Shown here: positions 1 to 11,391 of the stretch, piece by piece
How positions within the stretch are numbered: the stretch's first letter is position 1
Layout: the number at the start of each line of letters is the position of its first letter
Assembly (NCBI GenBank): GCA_030867875.1
Contig: JAOWCC010000024.1
Location: forward strand, 248,001 to 312,000
Length of the DNA stretch: 64,000 nucleotides
Direction of reading: 5' to 3'
Source of the DNA: Actinernus sp. WN-2022
Taxonomy: Eukaryota > Cnidaria > Anthozoa > Actiniaria > Actinernidae
Notes under the pieces: model-generated
Databases searched by the model: none
Told to the model about the DNA's origin: nothing
What the model saw: the letters and a program-made list of their open reading frames with translations, nothing else
Made by a program: the position numbers and the translations under genes

Positions 1-696
1 CTTATTGCCTACTGGTTTCAAAACCGGCACATTGATTTCTGGTATTTCTTGATTCATAATATTATTATTTTTTCTCATTTGTTTAGTCCGCTTATTTGCT
101 CTTAATGTCTGCTCGTGATCCTCAATTATCGACTTGGCGCGCTTATTAGTTGCTAATTCACGTCTATTCTCCTTTGCCATCAATTTGGTATGCTTGTCTA
201 TTATCGACTTATTTTCTTTCATTGGTGGAATCTGCTTATCTGCTATTGTTGGTTCAACGAATTCACTGTCTTCCAAATACTTCTGCAACATCGATCTGGT
301 TGAATTTCTTTCTTCCTCTATCTGTCTTAACTCCTTTGTCATCGACATAAGATCCTTTTGAACCTTCAACACAGACTTCTTAAAATCCTCACCTTTCGAT
401 TCACGATTTACGTGTATTAAATAGTTGGATCTTAGAAGAAACTTTTTTGATAATTCATTTATCTTATTTTCGTGTCTAGATTCTAGCTTTTTTAATTCAT
501 TATATTTTTCCATATTATTTTTTTCACTCATCACACTAATATAATATGTATGAGGGCTCTGCTTATACTTCTTTCTGATACTTTTGGATTCATGAGTCGA
601 TATACTTTTTCTACCTATCTCCTTCACCAGAGTAATCGACTTGGGATCCATTAGCTTTTGATTTTTCATATTTCTTTTATTATTTTCTTCACTCAT
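1..696 (-). CDS. N-terminal part of a lysine-rich coiled-coil protein, open at the window edge
   Basis: Reading the minus strand from the ATG at 696-694 gives 232 codons without a stop, running off the left end of the window. An in-frame TAA lies four codons upstream of this ATG, so it is the first possible Met. The product is very rich in Lys, Glu, Asn, Ser and Met, with long heptad-like charged stretches (for example ELRQIEEERN and EKYNELKKLESRHENKINEL), which suggests a coiled coil. No signal peptide, membrane segment or enzyme motif is visible. SMTKEL/KSIT/KSII-type short motifs recur, hinting at internal repetition. I do not recognise the family. An open frame this long in AT-rich DNA is unlikely by chance, but it could be one large exon of a host gene or part of a mobile element. 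Function unknown. Confidence 0.6.
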   Translation of the reverse strand, partial: MSEENNKRNMKNQKLMDPKSITLVKEIGRKSISTHESKSIRKKYKQSPHTYYISVMSEKNNMEKYNELKKLESRHENKINELSKKFLLRSNYLIHVNRESKGEDFKKSVLKVQKDLMSMTKELRQIEEERNSTRSMLQKYLEDSEFVEPTIADKQIPPMKENKSIIDKHTKLMAKENRRELATNKRAKSIIEDHEQTLRANKRTKQMRKNNNIMNQEIPEINVPVLKPVGNK

Positions 697-937
697 CTCC
701 CCAATATTTTATATGCGTTATGGCTTTAGATAGTTTTCATGCCTCAGGGGATCTAAAGAACTCATCAATAAAGTTGCATTCTCAAGGCTCATATGAACGA
801 TCTACTTTTTGAGGACTATATGATCAATATTGTTCCATTCTTACTAGGTAGAACATCAATCCCAATTTGTCCTGTACTACACACATTAACGGACTTTATT
901 TCAGACATTTACTAAGTTATTGTGATGTAACTGACTT

Positions 938-1108
938 TAAGCTCACGATAAAGATAACATAATAAATGCCAACTTTTTAAGGAGGTGATATAATTGTTTG
1001 CCCCAGAGAGCTCGTCATGCATGCTACCTAGGTTTGTTGTTCTTCATCTCTAAGTACACGTCGCACCTCGAATTAACTTAAATTGAATGTCTAATGTGCG
1101 GCAGTTTA
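938..1108 (-). repeat. Dispersed repeat, inverted copy of the 18.8-kb unit
   Basis: On the minus strand this stretch matches 18773-18944 and the equivalent place near 27275-27430 with few changes. Shared blocks include the one around the words CATGCATGAC and AGATGAAGAACAACAAAC. It is an isolated reverse-oriented member of the unit that is tandem at 18.4-20.0 kb. Confidence 0.75.
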
Positions 1109-1187
1109 GGGGTCGAAGTTACTCCGATTCAGTCTGAGAACGATTTTCTGAGTTTTAAAATTCAGTTCACCACTCGGCCGTAAGTAC

Positions 1188-1690
1188 ATGTCGCCGAGAA
1201 CAATAGAATTCTGCCCGATGTGCAATGTTGTCTGGGGAAATTGCAGTAAATGCCTTTCAGAAAAACTTGAAAAACTCCAAAATCGTACAACAAAATTCCA
1301 TTGGAATAACAACTCAAAGTATAACCTTAGGAATTCGGAAAATAAGCTGATACTTCCACTGCCTCATACTAACTATGGTAAAAAGAGCTTTAGTTGCAGC
1401 GGAGCAGCTTTGTGGAATAACTTACTTGTGCAAATAAGACAAGCGCCATCACTGATAAATTTCAAGGCTCAAATATGAGGTTTCAATTTCACAACAAACA
1501 CGGCATCTTTGTAAAACAGGGATTTTTCGTTTTATTATATCGTATATTTCATACATGTAGATATCAGTAGTTTTAGGCATTATAATTAGCGCTAGAATAT
1601 TTTTTTAAATTGTGGTATTTTATATTTTAGTATTTTTCTATAGTTAACCTGATAGATCACAGTGTCTAAATAAAGTTGACTTGACAGGTA
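1188..1690 (+). pseudogene. CR1/L2-like LINE, internally deleted 3' end
   Basis: The 96-codon frame 1188-1478 joins two pieces of the C-terminal region typical of CR1/L2 reverse transcriptase proteins: an EKLEKLQNRTTK block and the terminal YNLRNSENKL...SGAALWNNL...FKAQI block. The stretch normally between them (finger/connection region) is missing, so this is an internally deleted fragment. After the TGA at 1476-1478 an AT-rich 3' UTR leads to AATAAAGTTGACTTGAC near 1669-1685, a typical LINE 3' end. There is no endonuclease or RT core. Family assignment rests on remembered motif patterns. Confidence 0.7.
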
Positions 1691-2611
1691 TGTGCTATTC
1701 TGTGCTCTGTCATTGCGTTCCGACGCACAGAAAACGTTTATCTTGTATATTCTTCATCAAACAAGACAGTGCAGGAGAGCCGCGAACCAGTTGTCAAAAA
1801 ACAAAGCCCGGGGTGCCACAAGTGATTGCAATTAACGTTTTGCGAGATAAGCATATCTAATAAGCATAGCACATGGACAGGTAGGCTTGCCGGTTCTACC
1901 GATAACGACGCGACAACCATAACCCGACTGGTCCATCTTACTACTCAGTATAGCTGACAATATGCAGAGATACGTAACTATCCTGAAATTAAATTTCGCA
2001 CCCTTAAAGGCCACTGACCTCATCATAGCGCAAAAACTCCGAAAACCTACAAGGCACAAACATACGTCGCGAATGTTAGCTAAAACTAGAGTTCGCGCTA
2101 GCAAACCTATCAACGAGCTTTGAATTGTACAAAATGAGGATCCTGATTGAATTAAGAAAATTAAATACAAGGCACATGAAAGTCAATTGCTGGAAAATAG
2201 CCAATCTCAGGAAAATCGAGTATCCCTTTCTTCCAACATCTGATGCGCCCACCATAAGCTTGTGTTAGTCACGTTGCTACGCGTTAGGAGCGCTGTACGT
2301 AACTGGCGAGATCATCCAAGTGAGGGCGGTAGGAGGACCACTGGCCGGAGAACCTGAAATTTGTAAATTATGGGGCAACATTAGCATGTCTCGTAACCCA
2401 AAATAGACTGAACGAGATGAAAAGCTGAGAACGTGACTTTATAACGTTGTTGGAAACGCAGGCATATAAGCGTATACTTATCGTTATTGTAACATTTAGC
2501 TTCATGAAAGAATCAATTGAATACATTCCCTCATAAGCAGTAATTAAACACGGGAGTAGTAGTAATAGTAACTTACAGTCATACTGAGCGACCTATGTAT
2601 GTGCTCATTAA
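1691..2611. other. Gene-free interval, degraded repeat
   Basis: No convincing exon. The segment 1695-1775 resembles 33400-33480 (shared TGCTCTGTCA and TTGTATATTCT blocks, separated by a C/G-rich CGCACAGAAAA-type core), so at least its left end is dispersed repeat. Short frames on the minus strand here have no recognisable domain. Confidence 0.4.
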
Positions 2612-2926
2612 AGGAGCAGTGTCACGATTCTGATTGGTTGTTATAGACAATGGCAAAATCACGCTGTCACGCGCCGCTGCAAATTTCCCTTTCGATTGAA
2701 ATAAATAAAATAAATAAAATGCTGCTTTATAAAAATATAATATCAAACCTAACCATATAATACTGAAGTATAGTTTTAAAGCAATTTCGGCTCGATATAT
2801 CGTGCAAATACGCCGATGCAAGCGGATTACTCACGGACTTCTACTTCTGTCACATCTTTTGATTTCTTGTCCGCCTGACACATTTTCAAAACTTTGGGCA
2901 TGAATACTAATCGTGACACTACTCCT
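2612..2926. mobile_element. Kolobok-like MITE with TTAA target duplication
   Basis: The left end AGGAGCAGTGTCACGATT and the inverted right end AATCGTGACACTACTCCT form terminal inverted repeats with one mismatch. Both are directly flanked by TTAA (2608-2611 and 2927-2930). TTAA plus a 5' AGG end fits Kolobok-type elements better than piggyBac, whose ends normally start with CC. At 315 bp with no coding capacity it is non-autonomous. Confidence 0.75.
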
Positions 2927-2949
2927 TTAATATTGAACTTATATCCCTC

Positions 2950-3290
2950 CACGCTATAAACTCAAACGGTCGTACATTTCAATATGAGATAGTCATGTTT
3001 ATACATTACAATATAATTATCTCGCTATCAAACGGTTATTATGTTCATACATTTCATTATTTCTCGCTCTCAAGCGGTCATATTCATACATTTTACATTG
3101 GCTCGCTATAAAGTATGCAATCAGCACATACATCTCATTAATTATTCCTCGCTCGTACATTTCAATAATACTTCTAACTATGAAGTAGGCATGTTCATAC
3201 ATTACAATATAAACATCTCGCTATGAAGCTGTTATGTTCATATATTTCATTATTCCTCGCTATCAAGCGGTTATGTTCGTACACATCGCC
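2950..3290. repeat. Diverged minisatellite array
   Basis: At least six imperfect copies of a roughly 40-50 bp unit built on TCTCGCTATCAAGCGGTTAT followed by GTTCATACATTTCATTAT. Copies have drifted by substitutions and small indels. The short frames predicted on both strands here (repeated FIHF and MYEH words) are translations of the repeat, not genes. Confidence 0.75.
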
Positions 3291-4066
3291 AGAAATAAGG
3301 CCAGATAAAAAAAATACTGGTTTAGCGTCTCCGCCTGACTTAAGAAACATGAGGCGCAAGTGGGTGTGTACTGTAAGTACGTCGGCTAAATCCTTTGTAC
3401 CTTATCCCGGATTCCATTCATACTTCCCATTACCCACGCTGTGTTTCAAGTTTCGGGGTGTCTAAATCCCCAATAATCCTATTAGACGATTTTATACGCT
3501 TTTACGCCAAAGGATAAACCAGATCAAATTGCTGAAACAATCCATGACCGTCAGTAGATGACAAACAAAACCGGAATACATGTTTCCTCATGGTTTTCCA
3601 AATGCTTAGAATTAGATTTTGACTACAAAATAACCAATAATGGTGAGTACATCGGTAGATAGTCATCGATTTAGTTGGAAGCCGGTTGAGATAGAAAACC
3701 GGCAAGGCATCCCCGGCCGGCTTCGAATTGAAAGATACTGGACCGGCACTGGGCTGTTTTTTTTCTTCATGAATCCAGTCATATTCACCAGGATAACCCG
3801 GCTTGGCCGACTATAGTCTGCAATTTTATTTTATTTATCACGCAATGAGTAAGGAATTGTTATTTTTCATTTAGTTTTTTATCACTGAGTGTGTTATAGA
3901 TATAATTAGAATAGTTGAAGGGGTAAATACTTTGTTTTTCGTTAGATTAGAGTACTTCAGCCGGAAGGAAATCAGTATCAAGTCATTATTTTAAAACTGT
4001 TTTTATTGTAACATTTATGAGACAATTTTATTTTATTCCATTATTTACTGTTCATGATTTCTACGA
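3291..4066. other. Gene-free interval
   Basis: No supported exon. A short block at 3348-3382 (CGCAAGTGGGTGTGTACTGT on the plus strand) recurs inverted at 6125-6158 next to the minus-strand LINE fragment, marking a small dispersed repeat. Confidence 0.35.
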
Positions 4067-4206
4067 TTTATCTCTAGCAGTAGCACACTCCGACGAAACA
4101 TCTGGGTGCCACTGGTCTGACCTAAAGTTACAAAAAATACAGTTTATCGCTAGCAGTAGCACGCTCCGACGAAACATCTGGGTGCCACTGGTCTGACCTA
4201 AAGTTC
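4067..4206. repeat. Two-copy tandem duplication, period 76 bp
   Basis: The unit starting TTTATCTCTAGCAGTAGCAC at 4067 is repeated from 4143 with only a few differences. Both copies end in GTCTGACCTAAAGTT. Confidence 0.9.
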
Positions 4207-5560
4207 CTCCGTACGCATTTAAAATGTTTACATACGAAAATACTGGTTAATATTTGAAGAAAAAAAACTGCGTAAAATAACAAGCATAGTTGGTACCTCA
4301 AGGCGTTCCTGACAGAGAGATATTCTGTTTAACAGGAGTTTTTACGCAGTTACAATAGCACCAATATTGTGCCCTCTTTAGGTTTTCTTTAGGTAATACA
4401 CAGATCAAGAGAATATATGATACATTTCAGGAAATATTATTAATTTAGAAAATGGTAATAATGGTACAGTATAATAATGGCTGCATTACAATACAAAGCT
4501 GGGTTAATTAGGTACGGATACTAGACCTCAGTAGGGCCCTTGCACATGCTACGTATTGAATTCAATAAACTACAAAATAACAAATCTTACTTCAGTCTTT
4601 CCAAGTTTTGTGATCTGTGAGTTACTCACCTCATGTCATGTGTTTCCACAATACCCTTTCCGCAGTTTTAAAATTTAGGCCAGCCCAGCCAGGGCCCGCA
4701 TCATCTCCACATAGTAGAAGAAGGATCTTCAATGTAAATTAATTATGAAAATGTTTTTTTTCTTCACATCCTAGGCTTGAGATAGCTGGGTAACTGATAG
4801 CGCACCTCGCGTTTAACAAAGATCAGTTAGTGTTCTTAAACCATGGCTGTATATCATTGATTGGCTCATACATATCTTTACCAGAAATGTCTTCTCAGAG
4901 AGTAGAGTATCCTGTCTGTATTATGGTAAATATCTTTCGTATTTAGAGATTGTGACGATGACGAGTCGACTGATCTCACTGGTTTCTCGCCAGAATAATT
5001 CTTTGTTGAAGTCAAAGGAAAGCACACCGTTTCATAGCCATATCAGAAACAAGTATTTGTCGAAATTGAACGAGACATTTGATGCTGTAGTAGAATTACT
5101 CCTATCAGACCAAAGAATGAGACTAAAATGTCATCTTCAGAGGACGACCCTTGTTCTTCATACGGACGGCCATTTTCCAAATTGAATGGAATTACTTTTC
5201 CACTTTGGAATTATGTCCACCGGAAAACTCAAAGTGAGCTTGCACGTACCGAAGTATATTTGGGGTTTAATCCACAGATTCTGAAGCTGAGGATATATCC
5301 GTGACCGTCTGCCGCTAGTATCACGGCGAGCAGTTGTAAACTACAAACAGTGCGGAAGGACAAAAGGCCCTTCTTTGGCGCCATGTCTAGAACGGTGATC
5401 TCGGGTTGCGAGAACCTGATTATGAATTTTAATACTGAATGCATCACACTAAAATGAGTTTGAAATATAAAGACTATCATGACAGCTTTAGTCAGTTTCA
5501 TTGACAGAACATATATATATATATGTTTATTCACCTTATCTATTGGTTGAGACATAAGTA
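4207..5560. other. Gene-free interval
   Basis: AT-rich sequence with no frame or splice pattern I would support. An (AT)n run occurs near 5509-5525 and A-rich tracts lie near 5589-5630, the latter close to the 3' end of the neighbouring minus-strand LINE fragment. Confidence 0.3.
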
Positions 5561-5654
5561 TACAACAATGATTACAACAATGTTACTGGAAAAAAAAAAC
5601 TAGGCAGAGAATAGAAAAAAGAAAAAATACATATATATGTAGACGTAGATATAT

Positions 5655-6110
5655 TTAGGTTACCTTACTACTAATTTCTTCATATAACTCCATTATTTGT
5701 CTGATGTAATTACAACTTGTCGTTAATATAGTTCTATCATTCATGGAGAAGATATAATAATAAAGACTAGTAGGATCAAATGAAGAGAAAGATGGATTTA
5801 TGAGAAATAAATTATTCGAAAATAGAGATCTAGCTTGGGCCAATTTAGGATGGCTACACTGAAATAGGTAGTGGAATTCATCTCCAACTTCATTAGCACT
5901 ACAGATGTTGCATAGTCTTTGTTCTCTTGGAATGTTGCTGTACCGACCATATTCAATTGGAAATGTGTGTTCCGATAATCTTAATTTAGTAACAGATTTG
6001 CGCGTTTTAAAGTCGTTAATTTGGTTTAGATAATCCTCATAGTTGTAAATGTACTTAATTCTTGAATATAATTCTAATTTTGATTTTTGATTTACACCTA
6101 ACCTGACCAC
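5655..6110 (-). pseudogene. LINE ORF2 C-terminal fragment with CxxC...HxxxxC finger
   Basis: A 151-codon minus-strand frame covers the last part of a CR1/L2-type ORF2 protein. Its core is a conserved fragment (RKSVTKLRLSEHTFPIEYGR, then CNICSANEVGDEFHYLFQC), which forms a C-x2-C-x11-H-x4-C putative zinc-binding site. The reading frame ends normally at the left, followed by an A/T-rich 3' end. Everything upstream (endonuclease, RT) is absent, so it is 5'-truncated as LINE insertions usually are. The same protein region occurs at 47491-48036 and 59299-59844, but in a different subfamily. Confidence 0.75.
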
Positions 6111-7121
6111 AACTTAATCCTCGGGTGTACTTACAGTACAAACCCACTTGCGTCCTCTCATGATGTATAATGATTTACCTAATGCATCCAAATATGGAAT
6201 TGTTTTTTTAAATTTTTGTCTCTAAATTTAAATATCTAATTGGCCAATGGAGTTGTTGAAGAATCAATTAAAACCTATCTGAGGAATCTGGCCAATCAAA
6301 GGCCGTCCTTCAGCATAATTATTTAATAAATATCCTCAAGCAAGCTTGGCTTTCATTCATTGCGATTAGCCTTGAGGTACATCTAACACAGCTAGGACAC
6401 GTGAAACCAGCAATTAAGACGCGAAAGGCCGGGGCGAAAGGTAACATATTTCTGTCCTTATTCTATTCTGTTGCTCTTGCAATATCATCATATATACTTT
6501 AGAAACATTTCACGTATACAGTTTTTCTTGTGAACAATTTTATTACAAAAGAAGAATGAACAAAAAGCAGTCTATTTGAAATGTGTACACAGACAACGGG
6601 CCCAGTCGGTTCAAAGGGTTTATAACTTTATCCACAGAACTGAAATCCTTATGCAGTGGATAAGTGTTAACAACTTATCTCATAGATTCAATATTATGGA
6701 TTCAATATAAGTTAATTTGCGGGAGCTGAAGAGCAACAAAGTTATCAAGCATGCACGCATGGTCAACTAATTAACTGAGACAAACAATCTCATAAATGAG
6801 GGCATTAATTTTGCACACTTTCTGAAGTGTTATCTCTATGATTTAATTTCTCTCTGATAAAGTCTGATCAACCAATGATCAGATGAACTGCAATGTTTAA
6901 ACAATATTTTGCCTGTTTTGCTGGTTTGGGTACTTGTAACTAGTAGCGTAGAACATTGATGCACAGGTATGTATGGAACTTGCGCACTACAAATGTTAAT
7001 TATTATTATTATTAAGTACCCATTGGTCATCCTAAAGACTGCTATATTGATTTATTTCATGCCAGTTCAATACAATGTATATCTTAGTAAGTGATATATA
7101 CATACAACACGATCATTACTA

Positions 7122-7353
7122 AACCAGAATCAGTTGATATAAAGCATAACGTTGCCATCCATATTAACGAAAGCCTCACCTCCTATAGAAAGCGGCTTTT
7201 TGGGCGTTTTTAGAATTCAAACGTAATTATCATTACAAGTATCTTTGGACCGTTAATGGGAGGATTTTGTTAAGAGAGTCTGACACTTCGCCGCCATTAA
7301 CCTTTGTCACGTATGAACAGTTCGATGAATATCTTGACCAGATAGTACAATAG
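7122..7353 (+). pseudogene. LINE ORF1 C-terminal region
   Basis: Frame conservation after one frameshift (near 7212, where an in-frame TAG interrupts) reads through SLTSYRKRLFGR and YLWTVNGRILLRES to a TAG at 7351-7353. The WTVNGRI(L/Y)LR motif followed by a short acidic tail is the pattern of the ORF1p C-terminal domain in L1/CR1-like elements, which helps package the LINE RNA. The matching stretch in copy B is 22340-22571. The upstream ORF1 coiled coil and central domain are not present at this locus. Confidence 0.6.
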
Positions 7354-7408
7354 GTTACTGAAGCCTACCGAAGCCTTGTAAACTTAATAAGCTTGTCTTC
7401 ATTAACTA

Positions 7409-8488
7409 ATGGCCGGTCTTCAAGAAATCGTAAGTACTCTCCCTTTTTATTCACTATCTGATAGAGAATTTCATGCTATGTTTCCAAGCTGGTCTGGTTT
7501 GCTAAACGATGATTTTGACCTTTATGATTTGTTTTCTAATCCAGATAAACACGACGAATGTGACTCGGATTTGATCCTTGCCGCGCCTAACTCTAATTAC
7601 TTTTCGGTTTCAAAATTAAACAAAGATATGAATGAGTCTGACCCAAAAGCCCTCTCAATTTTTCACTGTAATGTTAGAAGCCTTCCCCAAAATTTAGATC
7701 TACTGGAAGAAATAATTTGCTCTCTAGACTTTAAACCGAGTTACCGAAACAAAACTTAACGAATATTCTGTTACAAATATTGACATCCGCTCTTATAATT
7801 TCCTTCACATTGATTCATTAACTAATGCTGGTGGTGCAGGCCTCTACATTGCTAAAAATATTAAAGCTGTACCTTGACCAGATATCAAATTTGAATTGGA
7901 ATTAGTGGAATCCTGTTGGTCCCAAATTGATCCAGGAAAGAATGCAAAACCTATAATTGTTGGTTATATATACAGACACCCTACTAATGACCTTGCAGAA
8001 TTTACTACTCAACTAAACAATATTATTAAAACACTGAACCCCAATAAACATCAAATTTACATATTTGGTGACATAAATGTTGACTTTTTTAAATGTAATA
8101 CACATTCACTGACTGAAGAATATTTAGATATGCTATTTACAAATAGCCTTCTCCCTGTTATTACCAAACCTACTAGAATAACGGATCACACTTCAACACT
8201 TATTGACCATATCTATACCAACACACCTCTATCTCAGATTTCTTCAGGAATTGCTACTGTTGACATATCTGATCACCTGCCAATATTCTGCATAGTTCGA
8301 ACTCAAGTGGAAAAAACTAGTTACAAACAATATTATCGAGATTATTCTAAATTTAATAAGGATCAATATTTGGCTGATATAAAATTAATAAATTGGGAAG
8401 AGGTCTTAGATGAAAGGAAGGATTTAAATGAAAAAACACATGATGCAATTAATGCCATAATGACTACTGTTAATAAACATGCCCCAAT
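7409..8488 (+). pseudogene. LINE AP-like endonuclease domain (copy A)
   Basis: This encodes the start of ORF2. After a non-conserved leader (MAGLQEIVSTLPFYSLSD...) comes the endonuclease fold: LSIFHCNVRSL, a TETK box, YIFGDINVDF (GDxN) and ISDHLPIF (SDH), the catalytic and metal-binding motifs of the exonuclease-endonuclease-phosphatase family that nick target DNA. The frame is broken by an 11-bp deletion near 7736 (relative to copy B) and by a TGA at 7875-7877 that both copies share. The domain is cut off at 8486 by the AT target site of the ISL2EU-like element; its continuation resumes at 15110. Confidence 0.9.
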
Positions 8489-8650
8489 AGAGTACTAAAG
8501 TGATGACGTAGCGTTGTCAGGGCGACCGCATTTTCTGTTCTAAACAAACCCACAGCATTGGACCGTAGCTTTGTTTTGGTTTCATTCATCGATAATAACT
8601 CTCTCTTTTGAGAGCGTTGTCTTATCAAATTCTATAACAAGGAAACAAAA
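8489..8650. repeat. Left terminal inverted repeat of the ISL2EU-like element
   Basis: It pairs with the reverse complement of about 14945-15107. Shared blocks: AGTACTAAAG, TTTTCTGTTCTAAACAAA, AGCTTTGTTTTGGTTT (right end GGCTTTGTTTTGGTTT), CAAGGAAAC (right AAGGAAAC). Several mismatches and small indels separate them. Confidence 0.8.
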
Positions 8651-8745
8651 ACGCATTCTTAACCCAGAGATTAAGTTGATCCGTGTTTTATTGTCGTATT
8701 TGGTACCGAAACTCTCACAAAAACGTAGTTTTGAAACAAACGCAC

Positions 8746-10301
8746 ATGGCGTCACTGTCGATCACTGCGTTGTATACGTACTTTGGCGAAGAGAGAAAGT
8801 CTATTTCTAGAGGAGAGAACCATTACAAATCCAACCACGTTGAAAGTTTCTGTTACGATCAACAAGTTTTGAGAGGCCAGGTACACGCAAGCATGAGGAA
8901 AAAGATCTATAAAGTGACGGTAAGTTATGATGTGATCGCTGATTCACAACTTAAAACATGTGAAAAAAGTGTTTTCGTTTGGAGGCTTAATTTATATTAA
9001 AGATGAACTACTTAGATACTAATTAAGATGTCGTTTTTTAAGGATTTGACGCTTCACGTAAGCTTATATATACGTAGTCGTATAAGCTTAACAATACAGT
9101 TTGCTTGTGTTTACGTTGTTGCTGGAATGAAATGAACATTCATCAGTCAGTCCCTTGTGCTATAATTATAAATCTTTTGACAAGCAGTCTAACCGCAATT
9201 TTAGTTTCCTCTTTGTTTTAGATTTATCTAACTCCTTCCGATGAGATCAAAACTACAGAGTGCGAGTGCCCAAGGGGAGCTTACAAATGCAGTCATGCAG
9301 TTGCATTGTATATTCACGGCATACATAACCTGAGTAGAACTGACGTGGAATGTCAGTGGAAGAAGAAGAAAAACAGCAACCCAACCACACAATCAGTCGC
9401 AGAAATGTTTCCTCCCAGCAAGCCTGGCTATACTGCCCTATCTAGAAGGCCCACACAATATGACCGGGATAACTTGTATGGACAACTGGTAAATTATGGA
9501 AAATTTACTGGCCTTTGCTGGATAATGAGTCCAGAAACTCAACCAGCTGATAAGTCCCTACCAATCCCTTCAATAAAAGAAATTATCTTCTCTGAGGAGT
9601 TTCTACAACTTCAGGGTGCTGATGCACAACGTAACTATGTTGTAGAAAAGGCTATAGTGGACAATACTATGATTAAGGAAATAAATTCCCTTACCGTAGG
9701 ACAACGGGATAATCCATTGTGGCACTCTGTCAGACAGGGAAGGCTAACTGCGAGTAATTTTGGATGCGTCCTCAATGCAAAAAGGGCAACCCCATCACTG
9801 ATTAAACGCCTGCTCGGGGAGTATGACATTTCAAGGGTTAAAGCTGTGGCATGGGGGGTCACGAATGAAAGTGAAGCAATTAAGGCCTTTACTTCCGAAA
9901 CTGGCCTACAAGTTCAGGAAACTGGCATTTGGCTCGATAACAGTGGCATACTTGGAGCATCACCTGATGGCCTTGTTGGTGTGAAACACGTATTGGAGGT
10001 GAAATGCCCTTTTACAGCAAGGCATATGACCCTTGACGAAGCTTTAGAAAGTAAGACTTTCTGTCTTGAAAAGGGAGAAGAAGGTGCACTGAGGCTGAAG
10101 AAAGCCCATGTATACTGGCACCAGGTACAAGGACAAATGTATCTCACCCAAAGAGATTTCTGTTATTTTGTGGTGTGGACCACAAAACATTCCACAATCT
10201 TACTCATTAAAAGAGACAATGAATGGGGAGACAACATGGACTTATTGAAAGACTTTTATATTTTGCACATTTTCCCCAAAATTATTGAGGGAGAGCTTTA
10301 A
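8746..10301 (+). CDS. SWIM zinc-finger + YqaJ-type exonuclease of a DNA transposon
   Basis: Two exons: 8746-8919 and 9222-10301 (GTAAGT donor at 8920, TTTTAG acceptor at 9216-9221, phase 0), giving 417 aa with no stop or frameshift. The splice rebuilds a SWIM finger, C72-x-C74-x6-C81-x-H83, within CECPRGAYKCSHAVALY; the exon-2 frame alone begins inside it. A YqaJ/lambda-exonuclease-like PD-(D/E)xK domain follows (about residues 220-385): RLTAS near 232-236, E274 in WGVTNESEA, D307 in ASPDG, E317 and K319 in LEVKCP, and a HQVQGQMYL helix with Q359/Q363. All expected catalytic residues are present, so the nuclease may be active. Family members resect DNA 5'-3'; in a transposon it may process ends or gaps, which is inference. 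ATG at 8746 is the best start, but an upstream in-frame stretch back to 8683 is open. Confidence 0.85.
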
Positions 10302-10527
10302 TCATGAAATTTTATATGATGTATCTTTTTCAATAAATAATGCATGCATGGTATGTAAATGCAAAGTTCTCATAATAATGTATCAGTGAGTAATTGTACT
10401 CACCTGAAAAAAAAGCAAGTCTATTTTATTGGTTATATTTTCAATATTATTTAAAGATAACAACAATTTGGTTACATTAACAGATTATTTGAAACAGATC
10501 AAGCCCATCCCCAGTAAAAATTAAGGC

Positions 10528-10785
10528 GTGATCACGGCGTGATCACGGGCGTGATCACAAAGCGTGATCACGGGTAAAAACTTTTTACGCGTGATCACGG
10601 CGTGATCACGCCGTGATCACGCCGTGATCGGAATACCGAGGCGTGATCACGCCGTGATCGGAATACTGAGGTGTGATCACGTAATAAATGTCAGTCGTCA
10701 ATTACAGGTTATCAAACCGTGATCACAGTGTGTGATCACAGTGTGTGATCACAGTGTGTGATCACAGACAATCTTCTGTGATCAC
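10528..10785. promoter_or_regulatory. Left subterminal GTGATCAC palindrome array
   Basis: Fourteen exact GTGATCAC copies (10528, 10539, 10551, 10564, 10591, 10602, 10613, 10643, 10673, 10719, 10732, 10745, 10758, 10778) plus two GTGATCGG variants at 10624 and 10654. Spacing is often 10-13 bp, about one helical turn. This looks like a transposase binding-site array, as known for subterminal repeats of CACTA elements. Confidence 0.85.
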
Positions 10786-11109
10786 GGTACCTCTAGCGAT
10801 ACACGCAATAAATTTGAGAATGTATATCGTATTAATTTCGATATACTAAGCATTTGTAATTATTTATGATAATATAACGAGAGTTTAGTGGTTAATGGCA
10901 TTTATTGAACTTCTGAATGACTACAAACTATCTAAAAGTCGTTAAATTGCTCAGATACATTTTGCAAACGTCCATACTGAATAATATTATCTTGTAATAT
11001 GAATAATCAATGGTAATTAATGGCTAATGCTTAAAGGCCTAATTTGTTACGGCTAAATTTTTATAAACCTAAATACAGAATATGTCGCAACCTTTTATCC
11101 AGAATTTAA

Positions 11110-11391
11110 TTACTGTTTGTAGTTAATTCCGGCCCAAACGAAACACCTGTTATTACGGACCATTCTACATTTCTCATCAATGACCTTCTTGATCAACGGC
11201 CAGTTATCAAGGCCTGGAAAACACCGTTCGGCCTGTTCCTTTAATGCTGCAACCCGGTTAGGATCAAGCCGCCGCAGCTTGTCACCCTTACCTTCGACGC
11301 TCCCCTCCCTGGCCTCATCCCTACTAAAAACGAGCTCAAAAAGCTTTAAAGAAAAAAGCTTGGGACAATTCTTATTTAAAAGTTTGTACAA
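11110..11391 (-). pseudogene. BEN-like domain C-terminus (truncated transposon gene)
   Basis: This 93-codon frame includes RRLDPNRVAALKEQAERCFP and a downstream W...I..KCRMVRNNRC stretch, a pattern close to the end of BEN domains (DNA-binding or protein-binding, helical). It ends normally at 11110. A plausible splice acceptor (TTTCTTTAAAG) lies just before the LFELVFSRDE segment near 11345. Upstream exons would have to lie where the oppositely oriented TNP2-like gene now stands, so they have been deleted. The BEN match is by eye and moderate. Confidence 0.45.

Noticed and set aside
2950..3290. CRISPR-like look of the repeated CTCGCTATCAAGCGGTTA units
   Set aside because: Unit length and spacing are irregular, there are no unique spacers of constant size, and the DNA is eukaryotic; it is a diverged minisatellite.
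10528..10785. GTGATCAC clusters as a replication origin or Dam-type methylation array
   Set aside because: The paired position at both ends of a transposon, mirrored around its genes, is better explained by transposase binding; nothing else in the window supports an origin.
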